Shown here piece by piece: positions 6,624 to 12,952 of a DNA stretch of 26,769 nucleotides. A program made the translations under genes and the position numbers. Numbering within the stretch: position 1 is the first letter of the stretch; the number at the start of each line of letters is the position of its first letter. The notes beneath the pieces were generated by a model. That model worked only from the letters and a program-made list of their open reading frames with translations. It did not search any database and had not been told where the DNA came from. This stretch comes from Firmicutes bacterium UBA2598 (GTDB lineage Bacteria > Bacillota > PH28-bin88), in contig DDKM01000059.1 in NCBI GenBank assembly GCA_002339345.1, positions 1-26,769 on the forward strand, read 5' to 3'.

Positions 6624-6661
6624 ACACCCCCTGCCCGGCATAGCATGGAGCAAGGGGGTGT
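6624..6661 (+). promoter_or_regulatory. Hairpin covering the ribosome site of the next gene
   Basis: ACACCCCC 6624-6631 pairs perfectly with GGGGGTGT 6654-6661, extended by T6632-A6653, with a loop of about 20 bases. The right arm contains the only Shine-Dalgarno sequence for the gene starting at 6667, so the fold would block translation. Confidence 0.45.
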
Positions 6662-6666
6662 TGCCA

Positions 6667-7179
6667 TTGGAAATCAGGTCCCTGGAACTGTTGGCAGACC
6701 ACTTGTGCTGGCTGCAAGCGGGTGACCACTTTCACCTGGAAGTCAAGGTGAACCACCTGCCGGTGCTGGAGCTGGCCAGCCGGGATCATTACCACCTGTC
6801 CGGCCTGGTACTGGGGGGCCGGCGGCTGGCAGCCACCGGCCGGGAGAGGGATTACAGCTACAGCCACTGGGCGGGGCGGGCCTCGGTGGAGGCGGACCCG
6901 CCGGAGGCCCGGCAACTCATGTTGGAGACATGGGATCACCCCAGGTTGTACATCACTACCAATGCCTTCCGGAATCCCGGCTGCCTGGCGGTGCAAACGG
7001 TATTGCGCTGGTGTTATGGTCCTGGGTACCGGCTGCTGGAACTGCCGTTGCGCTCACCGGCAGTGGATGTGGAATGCCTGGACCGGCACCGCTATATGCT
7101 GGATCTTACTCCCTGGCTGCGGGTGTTGTGGCAGGAAGGGGCAAAAAAATTGGGCCGGGTAGCACCCGGCCCCAAATAG
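6667..7179 (+). CDS. Unknown protein, first of two tandem paralogs
   Basis: This protein of about 170 residues is soluble-looking and of no family I recognise. It resembles the protein from 7299-7775: DHYHLSGLVLGGRRLAATGRE here against DRYRLQGVITSGKRVAALGRD there, LLELPLRSPAVDV against CFDIPLCRPDVAI, and HRYMLDLTPWL against GKYAIPLTGLL. The shared order and spacing mark a duplicated gene. Possible starts are GTG 6658, TTG 6661 and TTG 6667. The last is chosen because AAGGGGG (6652-6658) is then about 8 bases away. It lies 215 bases downstream of comB on the same strand, so a link to sulfolactate is possible but unproven. No signal peptide or membrane helix is seen. Confidence 0.65.
   Translation: MEIRSLELLADHLCWLQAGDHFHLEVKVNHLPVLELASRDHYHLSGLVLGGRRLAATGRERDYSYSHWAGRASVEADPPEARQLMLETWDHPRLYITTNAFRNPGCLAVQTVLRWCYGPGYRLLELPLRSPAVDVECLDRHRYMLDLTPWLRVLWQEGAKKLGRVAPGPK
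7149..7174 (-). terminator. Intrinsic terminator acting on minus-strand transcripts
   Basis: GGGCCGGGT 7152-7160 and ACCCGGCCC 7164-7172 form a 9-bp stem with a 3-base loop. On the minus strand it runs into seven Us (plus A-run 7143-7149). It lies in the last codons of a plus-strand gene, so it would stop antisense read-through from the minus gene at 7785-8909. On the plus strand no U-run follows closely. Confidence 0.5.
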
Positions 7180-7298
7180 GAAATTTATATTAAAGGAAGT
7201 GACGGCAAGATCGGGACTGGTTCCCCCGCCACCACCGGGCCGCACACCCCACTCCTGCTTCCCATAGAATATTGTACCGATTTTACGGGGGTGGGAGC

Positions 7299-7775
7299 AT
7301 GTATGCGGCTGTGGAGATTTACACTGAAAAACCATTGTGGATCAAGGAGGACAGCTTTTTACAGACTGCCCTGCGGGCAAGGGGAATTATCCTCCCCGGT
7401 TCAGTCGGGTATGACCGCTACCGGCTGCAGGGGGTGATTACCAGTGGTAAAAGGGTGGCCGCCCTGGGGCGGGACTGTAATCACGAGCTTACCAGTTTGC
7501 CGGCGGGCTTGGGTCCCCTGGAAGCGTACCCCGGCCGGTTCCTGGACCTGTCCACGGGGGAGCAGGATCTGACCCTGGAACTGGCCACAGACCTGATCCT
7601 GGATCCCGGCATTCTGGCCGATGTCCTGGGTATCCGGCTGGTCAACAGGCAGGGCAAGTGTTTTGATATTCCCCTGTGCCGGCCGGATGTGGCCATCTGG
7701 TGGGAGGGCCGGGGTAAGTATGCCATTCCCCTGACCGGTCTGCTCCATGGTGCCCTGGCCTTGTCCCTGCACTAA
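7299..7775 (+). CDS. Unknown protein, second of two tandem paralogs
   Basis: This 158-residue protein shares colinear segments with the product of 6667-7179: DRYRLQGVITSGKRVAALGRD at about residues 38-58, FDIPLCRPDVAIWWEG and GKYAIPLTGLLHG. The middle differs strongly, so the duplication is old. No membrane helix, signal peptide or known catalytic motif is visible. The upstream TTG 7272 is in frame, but ATG 7299 is preferred because GGGGGTGGGAG lies just before it. The gene ends 9 bases before the end of the convergent minus-strand gene, with no terminator between them. Confidence 0.65.
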   Translation: MYAAVEIYTEKPLWIKEDSFLQTALRARGIILPGSVGYDRYRLQGVITSGKRVAALGRDCNHELTSLPAGLGPLEAYPGRFLDLSTGEQDLTLELATDLILDPGILADVLGIRLVNRQGKCFDIPLCRPDVAIWWEGRGKYAIPLTGLLHGALALSLH

Positions 7776-7784
7776 ACAACATAT

Positions 7785-8909
7785 TTAAATGAACAACGGA
7801 GCCAGCACCACGGCGACAAAACCGGCGGTCAAAAGGCGCATCACCGCTCCCAGTACCGCTGCCCCCATGGCTTCCCTTTCCGTCAGGTCGGTGGAGTTTG
7901 CCCATACGGCGGGGATCTGGCCGAAGATGACGGAGAAGGGGAACCCGGAGGAAGCCAGCACAAAGGAGCCAAGGACCAAGGGGGGAGCGATGGAGGCGGC
8001 ATCCGCCGCTACGGTGTTTTTCAGGATCCCCATGGCCAGGGTCGGGGACACCAGGATGGACAGGATACCTGTATCCGGGTGGATGGACAGGCCGCCCAGG
8101 ACGGCGGTGAGGGTGTTTTTCACAGGCGCCCACAATCCCAGGTGGTCCAAGCCGCCGATGATGGCGAAAATCACCACACCGGCGGGGATGATGAGCAGGA
8201 ATAACAGTTCGGCGCCTTCCCTGGCCGCACCGAAAATGGTGGGCAGGGCCGGGGTATTGGGGGTGAAGCGGGGCAGTTCATCCAGGCCTACGGCCTTGGT
8301 CTTCCGGTAAACGGTAAAACGCAGCAAGGGCGGCACCACCAGCAGGGGAAGAAACAACACCACGATGATGACTGGAAAAACCTTGATCCCCACGGTGGTC
8401 ATGGCCAAAAGACCGAGCATAAAGGTAGAGAATGATTGCTGGGACTGTACCATGGTGGCTACGGCAATTTTTTGCTCATCCTTGGTGGCGCCCGCCTTTT
8501 TCAAAATGGGTCCGGCAATGCGGCCGGCGGCGTTGATGTCCCCGAGGATGTTGTAAACAGCAGGGATGATCACGGCGGAGTTCACACCAAAAAACTTCAT
8601 GACGGGAACGAAGATGCGCATCAGCGCGTCGGTAAAGCCCAGGCGCTCCAAAATGCGGCCGATCATCACGCTGACGATGATGGCCACACCCACGGTGGAT
8701 GGTGTCCATACCCCGTTGTTCCAGTTGCCGAATATAAACACCCGGAAAATGCTGTAGGCGTTATTGACCATGGCGTCAAAAACGCCGGCAATGGAGGCGG
8801 GTTTGAACAGCAGCCCGATGAGGGATAGGATGACAAGCCCCATGCCCACATACTCGATGGTGGTGATTGCCCGCTTGCGAGTGGTGATTTCCGCTTCCGT
8901 TCTGGCCAT
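7785..8909 (-). CDS. Nucleoside-recognition (Gate) domain membrane protein, YjiH-like
   Basis: This 374-residue membrane protein has about ten hydrophobic segments and two Gate-domain halves. Typical segments are IFVPVMKFFGVNSAVIIPAVYNILGDINAAGRIAGPILKKAG in the first half and ELLFLLIIPAGVVIFAIIGGL and SPTLAMGILKN in the second. The family includes spore-maturation SpmA/SpmB, YjiH and parts of nucleoside transporters; the cargo of this branch is not known. Start ATG 8909 is chosen over the longer frame (to 8942) because GGAGG lies at 8919-8923. The minus-strand NIF3-like gene lies 39 bases upstream, so the two may be cotranscribed. Confidence 0.82.
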   Translation of the reverse strand: MARTEAEITTRKRAITTIEYVGMGLVILSLIGLLFKPASIAGVFDAMVNNAYSIFRVFIFGNWNNGVWTPSTVGVAIIVSVMIGRILERLGFTDALMRIFVPVMKFFGVNSAVIIPAVYNILGDINAAGRIAGPILKKAGATKDEQKIAVATMVQSQQSFSTFMLGLLAMTTVGIKVFPVIIVVLFLPLLVVPPLLRFTVYRKTKAVGLDELPRFTPNTPALPTIFGAAREGAELLFLLIIPAGVVIFAIIGGLDHLGLWAPVKNTLTAVLGGLSIHPDTGILSILVSPTLAMGILKNTVAADAASIAPPLVLGSFVLASSGFPFSVIFGQIPAVWANSTDLTEREAMGAAVLGAVMRLLTAGFVAVVLAPLFI

Positions 8910-8948
8910 TGCAACTTTCCTCCTTTTAAGTATTATGATCATGAAATT

Positions 8949-9965
8949 TTACTTGGCGGGAATCAAATACCTTTCTGCGATATTCCTGGCATAATTGCGA
9001 ATGGTTTCATTACCCGCCCGGTACAGTGGCGTGCTGGTCACCCGTTCGCGGAACAGCACCACTTCCACCTCCGGCAGCAGTGACTGCAGGGCATAGGCCA
9101 GGGGCATCCCGTTTTCCAGGATTTCCAGGGCGTGGGTGTTGCCCACGATGAAGTTCAGCCCCAGTTCCTTGGCCTTATGCACCAGCGGGCTGTCCGGTTT
9201 GACCCGGCTAATGCTGCAAATGACGGTATCTGTTTCCGGGTGTTCCCGCACCGCCTGTTCTAGCTGCTGGGGTGTCAGCCCGCCATGGGGGGTGATGTGG
9301 ATAATATTGGCTACCGGGTTGTGGGGTTCCCCATGGAACAAAAGGGTGCCGTTTGCGGCAATGGTCTCCTGGATTTCCCAGCAGTCCCGCAGTTCCTGTT
9401 CCCTGGCCAGCAGGTCCCTTTCCTGGGTGGTCCCCATGAAGTTTTCCAGCCGCTGCAGGACATCTCCCACCGTTTGCACTTCCGGCAGTGCCTTGCCGAA
9501 AAACACCACGTTCCCCGGAACCCCGCCGTAGGCTACCTCCACCCGGAATGTTTGGTGACCATGGATAAAGGGTATGCCTGGATGCAGGCCGTGGAATGCC
9601 TCGTGCAACTCCAGCACCGCCAGGTTATACAGGGAAAGGTAGTACTTCAGGGGCACACCGCCAGAATTGGCGGCATCGGCGATGGGATGGTGGGCTACGA
9701 TGGCGTCCACTCCGGTGGCGCCGGCCAGTTCAATCCCGCATTCCGTCAGGGTCATGGCCACCGCCAGCTTGCGCACCGGCTTCTCCGGGTCTCCCCACAC
9801 CAGACCGGGGGTTTCCATCACCTCCTTGCCGGGAATGTTTGATGATTTGATCATCACAAAACGGTTCTTGCCGGATGTCAAATGGGACACATCGGTGATG
9901 ACGCGGCCACCGGTAATCCGGTCCAAAGCGCGCACTACATCGGCGATAACTGTTGGATTTGGCAT
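8949..9965 (-). CDS. NIF3-like dinuclear metal-centre protein
   Basis: This 338-residue protein carries the NIF3/YqfO family signs. VDAIVAHHPIADA (about residues 85-97) supplies the paired metal-binding histidines, and the C-terminal FIVGNTHALEILENGMPL supplies the later His and Glu of the two-metal site. The middle (HITPHGGLTPQQLEQAV) is longer than in the shortest NIF3 proteins. NIF3 proteins are hexameric and their reaction is still debated. Start ATG 9965 has overlapping ribosome sites (GGAGG and GGAG) just upstream on the minus strand. The Gate-domain gene follows after 39 bases. Confidence 0.78.
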   Translation of the reverse strand: MPNPTVIADVVRALDRITGGRVITDVSHLTSGKNRFVMIKSSNIPGKEVMETPGLVWGDPEKPVRKLAVAMTLTECGIELAGATGVDAIVAHHPIADAANSGGVPLKYYLSLYNLAVLELHEAFHGLHPGIPFIHGHQTFRVEVAYGGVPGNVVFFGKALPEVQTVGDVLQRLENFMGTTQERDLLAREQELRDCWEIQETIAANGTLLFHGEPHNPVANIIHITPHGGLTPQQLEQAVREHPETDTVICSISRVKPDSPLVHKAKELGLNFIVGNTHALEILENGMPLAYALQSLLPEVEVVLFRERVTSTPLYRAGNETIRNYARNIAERYLIPAK

Positions 9966-10266
9966 CTCCTACCTCCTCACTGTTTTACCCATGGCTCCCT
10001 CCGGTTGCTTTGCCTGTGGGCGGTTGAAACGATTCACCTCCTGCATGATGGTTTGCGGGAAAAATAAAAACCGCCTGTCTAAAGCACAACAACACCAGGC
10101 TGGAACAGTTCCTCGTGTTGATTGACTTTAAACCGGCGGTCTTTTGGGCTCTCCGCGTCCGGAGTTCCCGCAACCATCAAGTTTAATTTATGATTTTGAA
10201 CATGCCCCCTTCCCGTCAAAGGGTCAGGGGCTTGTCCATTCTTGAGAATATTCTAGCACATCCCCA
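9966..10266 (-). promoter_or_regulatory. Structured leader/intergenic region ahead of the NIF3-like gene
   Basis: This 301-base region has no convincing gene. On the minus strand it holds, in order: the palindrome AGAATATTCT (10245-10254); a hairpin at 10204-10231 (GCCCC/GGGGC with an inner CCC/GGG); a compact hairpin at 10146-10169 (GGG, 2-base loop, CTCCG/CGGAG, CCC); a long interrupted stem at 10070-10140 ending in a U-run; a strong AGGAGGTGA with no obvious start; and a tiny frame MGKTVRR (9992 to 9969) overlapping the NIF3 ribosome site. It could be a riboswitch-like leader or the terminator of DUF2294 followed by a promoter. I match it to no known class. Confidence 0.4.
10060..10140 (-). 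terminator. Interrupted hairpin with U-run (terminator or attenuator)
   Basis: On the minus strand ACCGCC, AAAG, CAACAC and GGAAC blocks pair with their partners in nested order (10135-10140 with 10070-10075; 10126-10129 with 10081-10084; 10115-10120 with 10090-10095; apical GGAAC/GTTCC 10102-10112). GGUUUUUAUUUUU follows. It lies 127 bases after the DUF2294 stop and 95 bases before the NIF3-like start. Confidence 0.6.
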
Positions 10267-10632
10267 CTAAGGTGTAAACAGGTCATCCAGAGATTGTTCG
10301 GTAACGATGATGGTGCCGGCAATTTCCGTAAAGGGATCATAATCCTTCAGTACGGTTTTCACCTTGATGGCAGGGAACTCCCTCTCAATGGCCGCCTTTA
10401 ACCTGGCTTTGTTTTCATCCAGCAGCGCCACATCCGCCAGCCTGGTTACAAACCGGTTGGTCTTGTCAAGGGAACCCAGTCCGGCGACCCGTTGATGAAT
10501 AGCCAGGATGACAATTTTGGTACCGATGACATCTACCCGCTGGCGTTTAACCCCCGTGGCAAACATCTCCTGGTTAATGGCATTGTAGATGCGCATGATA
10601 TGCTGCTTGAAGGCGCCATGGGATATTTCCAC
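10267..10632 (-). CDS. DUF2294 domain protein
   Basis: This 121-residue protein matches the DUF2294 family, a small cytosolic family of Firmicutes with no settled function. Recognised segments are IYNAINQEMFATGVKRQRVDVIGTKIVILAIHQRV in the N-terminal half, TRLADVALLDENKARLKAAIEREF in the middle and VLKDYDPFTEIAGTIIVTE near the end. The open frame extends to 10680, but GTG 10632 is preferred. It has GGGAGGG about 6 bases upstream, gives the usual family length, and the extra residues are Lys-rich and unlike the family. It is divergent from DUF441, with about 200 bases of shared upstream region. Confidence 0.75.
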   Translation of the reverse strand: MEISHGAFKQHIMRIYNAINQEMFATGVKRQRVDVIGTKIVILAIHQRVAGLGSLDKTNRFVTRLADVALLDENKARLKAAIEREFPAIKVKTVLKDYDPFTEIAGTIIVTEQSLDDLFTP

Positions 10633-10830
10633 CTCTTTCCCTCCCGGCAGACATTTGTCCTTTTTATTCGATTTATTCACCCATTATCCTGCCTAGATGG
10701 TCGGGTTGCGAAAAATTAACTTCCACCCGGCCGTACTGATCAATAATTCTACTACCCTCCGGCAGGGAATATGATGGAAGGGGTGCCTGGACACGGGGTG
10801 CCCATACCCAAGGGTGTAGGGGGGGGACCA
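10633..10830. promoter_or_regulatory. Divergent promoter region between DUF2294 and DUF441
   Basis: These 198 bases separate two divergent genes and must contain both promoters. I cannot place a convincing -35/-10 pair. The right part has a GGGGTGCC repeat (about 10779 and 10796) and a run of Gs that serves as ribosome site for DUF441. Confidence 0.3.
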
Positions 10831-11286
10831 GTGAGCCCTTCGATGGCTTTGATGCTTTTGATTCTGGTGCTGGGCATTGTGGGAAAATCCAATATCGTTG
10901 CGGGAGCGGCAGGCATCTTGCTGGTATTGCAGGTGACTAACATGCAAGGCCTGTTCCCTGTCCTACAGGCCAGGGGCCTGGAAATCGGTCTGATTTTCCT
11001 GGTCATCTCCGTCTTGGTGCCCTTTGCCTCCGGGAAGGTCACTTGGGGGGAAATCGGCAGGTCCTTTGTTACCGTGCCGGGCCTGATCGCCCTTGTTAGC
11101 GGCGCCCTGGCCACCTATATGAACGGCCAGGGCCTGGACCTTTTGCAGCGGGTGCCCTCACTGATGATCGGCCTGGTGGTTGGCTCTATTATAGGGGTGT
11201 TGTTTTTCGGCGGAATTCCTGTCGGCCCTTTGATGGCGGGCGGTATTGCCGCCGCCCTCCTGGCCGTTGGCCAGTGGTTGAAATGA
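10831..11286 (+). CDS. DUF441 membrane protein
   Basis: This 151-residue protein has four hydrophobic helices and the DUF441 (YtwI-type) pattern: MALMLLILVLGIVGKSNIVAGAAGILLVLQ at the start, LEIGLIFLVISVLVPFASGKV, and a C-terminal glycine-rich helix pair (IGVLFFGGIPVGPLMAGGIAAALLA). The function is unknown. The frame is open from 10771, but GTG 10831 follows a long G-run at 10819-10826 and removes a Gly/Pro-rich N-terminal stretch not found in the family. cvpA follows after about 85 bases. Confidence 0.8.
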   Translation: MSPSMALMLLILVLGIVGKSNIVAGAAGILLVLQVTNMQGLFPVLQARGLEIGLIFLVISVLVPFASGKVTWGEIGRSFVTVPGLIALVSGALATYMNGQGLDLLQRVPSLMIGLVVGSIIGVLFFGGIPVGPLMAGGIAAALLAVGQWLK

Positions 11287-11326
11287 TGTTCAACATGGAG
11301 GAGATTCCCCCTTCCTTAACGAAATA

Positions 11327-11358
11327 CCCCAGAGGATCGTTGGATCCATTTTCTGGGG
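11327..11358 (+). promoter_or_regulatory. Hairpin overlapping the cvpA ribosome site
   Basis: CCCCAGA 11327-11333 pairs with TCTGGGG 11352-11358, and GGATC 11334-11338 with GATCC 11343-11347 inside it. The 3' arm runs into the GGGGAGGGAG ribosome site (11355-11364) of cvpA and could dampen its translation. Confidence 0.4.
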
Positions 11359-11370
11359 AGGGAGTTGGCG

Positions 11371-12087
11371 GTGAACATACTGGACGGGATTATCCTGGCG
11401 GTGCTGGTGTGGGGGGCGTGGCGGGGTTACCGCCAGGGGGCGTTAAACGCCCTTACCGGTTTGGCCGGCTACCTGGTAGGACTTGTGGTGGCCGGTGTGT
11501 ATACCCGTGGGGTGACCCTCTATCTGGAAAGCAATTTTGGCCTGGTCAGCAGCCTGGCGGTCAAGTTGAAATCCGCCCTGCCTTTAAGCGCTCCTGTCGC
11601 CCAGTTGGACATGGGGTTGGTGGGAACGGCGGATATTACACCCCTGCTGGAACAGACTCCCCTGCCGGGTTTTCTGCAGGACAGGCTGGCCGGTTATGTG
11701 GCATCCCCCGTTACGGCCATGCCGGCGGTCAAATACCTGGGGGACGCCATTGCCCAGGGTCTGGCCTTGATGCTGATGCAGGCCGCGGTGTTTCTCGGCC
11801 TTTCCTTTCTGGTGGTGGTGATGCTGAAACTGGTGGCCGCCTTCCTTACCAGGGGTTTAAGGGCCACTCCCCTTGGTCCGGTCAATGACCTGTTGGGCAT
11901 GGTGGTGGGAGCTGGCGTGAAAGCACTGGTGCTGGCGGTGTTGCTGGGGTTGCTGGTACCCATGGCTGCCCTGGGTTCCGGTGGCAGCACCAAGGGGATG
12001 GCGGCGGTGGTGGGTGGCTCCAAACTGGCCCAGACTTTGCTGGCCTTGTTCACCACCCTGGGCAACCGCCTGTTGGGCCTATTCTAG
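11371..12087 (+). CDS. CvpA-family membrane protein
   Basis: This 238-residue membrane protein opens with the CvpA signature NILDGIILAVLVWGAWRGYRQGALNALTGLAGYLVG. The conserved DGI...G...G pattern, long hydrophobic helices in the middle (ALMLMQAAVFLGLSFLVVVMLKLVAAFL) and a PLGPVNDLLGMVVGAGVKALVLAVLLG segment are all typical. CvpA is linked to colicin V production and cell-envelope processes in Escherichia coli; its role here is unknown. GTG 11371 is preferred over TTG 11365 because GGAGG at 11357-11361 gives 9-base spacing. Confidence 0.85.
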   Translation: MNILDGIILAVLVWGAWRGYRQGALNALTGLAGYLVGLVVAGVYTRGVTLYLESNFGLVSSLAVKLKSALPLSAPVAQLDMGLVGTADITPLLEQTPLPGFLQDRLAGYVASPVTAMPAVKYLGDAIAQGLALMLMQAAVFLGLSFLVVVMLKLVAAFLTRGLRATPLGPVNDLLGMVVGAGVKALVLAVLLGLLVPMAALGSGGSTKGMAAVVGGSKLAQTLLALFTTLGNRLLGLF

Positions 12088-12163
12088 CCTATAATTAAAC
12101 ATTTTGGGCAAACCTATGCTTGATCGATCAATACGGGCAAGCCGCCGGGAAAGGATGATGGCG

Positions 12164-12952
12164 ATGGTCAGTTCTGGCAGCCGCTTAAAGGAGGAACTGC
12201 GGCGCATGGCGGAAGAGTGGGGGGCTGACCTGTTCGGGGTGGCCGATCTCTCCCCCGTCCGGCAATACATAGAGGAAACCTTTGGCGATGAACTGCTGCA
12301 CCTGGATAAGGCAGTGGTTTCGGCAGTATTTTTCCCCGCCGGGGTGGTCAACCAGATCCGGGAGGGGCCTACTCACACCTATCTGTACTATTACAAGGCT
12401 CTGAACACCCGCCTGGACGACATTGCCCTGCGCCTGGCCAACAGGCTGTACCGGGAAGGGTACCATTCCTTTCCCGTGCCCGCTTCCCAGCGGGTATCGG
12501 AGGACAAGCTGGCGGGCATCTTTTCCCACCGCCTGGCCGCTAGCCTGGCGGGGTTGGGCTGGATCGGGAAAAACTGTGCCCTCATCAACCCGGAGGTGGG
12601 CCCCCGTCTCCGCCTGGTCACTGTGCTGACCGATGCACCACTGCCGCCGGATCAGCCCATGGGGGACCGCTGCGGCAAGTGCACCGCCTGTATGGAGGCC
12701 TGTCCGCCCGGGGCGATTAAGGGGGTGGCTTTCCGGCCGGAGGACCCGCTGGAGGCCAGGCTGGATGCCAGGGGTTGTGATGCTTACCAGTCCAAGGTGC
12801 GGGTTTCCTTTGGCAAACGGGTTTGCGGCAGGTGCCTGGCGGTCTGCCCGTGGGGGGAAAAACCAAAGCGACGCGGCTATGGAGGAAAAGGGAGGTTGAC
12901 CGGTGATGACGGTGGATCAGAAAACAGAGACAGCGGGACAGAAGCTCTTTAA
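12164..12952 (+). CDS. QueG-like double 4Fe-4S cluster protein
   Basis: This protein of about 262 residues has the C-terminal two-cluster domain of epoxyqueuosine reductase relatives: CGKCTACMEACP (codons around 12671-12703) followed by GCDAYQ and CGRCLAVCPWG, eight cysteines for two 4Fe-4S clusters. The N-terminal LKEELRRMAEEWGADLFGVADL and ASLAGLGWIGKNCALINPEVGPRLRL also match. It is much shorter than true QueG (about 370-380) and lacks the HEAT-like C-terminus, so it is more likely a relative of unknown substrate. ATG 12164 gives the best ribosome spacing from AAAGG; ATGs at 12155 and 12158 and a longer frame from 12104 are possible. It overlaps the M18 gene by 50 bases. Confidence 0.75.
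   Translation: MVSSGSRLKEELRRMAEEWGADLFGVADLSPVRQYIEETFGDELLHLDKAVVSAVFFPAGVVNQIREGPTHTYLYYYKALNTRLDDIALRLANRLYREGYHSFPVPASQRVSEDKLAGIFSHRLAASLAGLGWIGKNCALINPEVGPRLRLVTVLTDAPLPPDQPMGDRCGKCTACMEACPPGAIKGVAFRPEDPLEARLDARGCDAYQSKVRVSFGKRVCGRCLAVCPWGEKPKRRGYGGKGRLTGDDGGSENRDSGTEAL

Noticed and set aside
5579..6667. 362-codon antisense frame over comB
   Set aside because: Shadow of the GC-rich comB/comA codons; Pro/Gly/His-rich translation with no domain, no ribosome site.
9985..10173. 62-codon minus frame in the NIF3 leader
   Set aside because: It runs through the terminator stem and has no protein-like pattern.
12164..12952. True queG (epoxyqueuosine reductase)
   Set aside because: Too short and missing the C-terminal HEAT-like part; called QueG-like instead.
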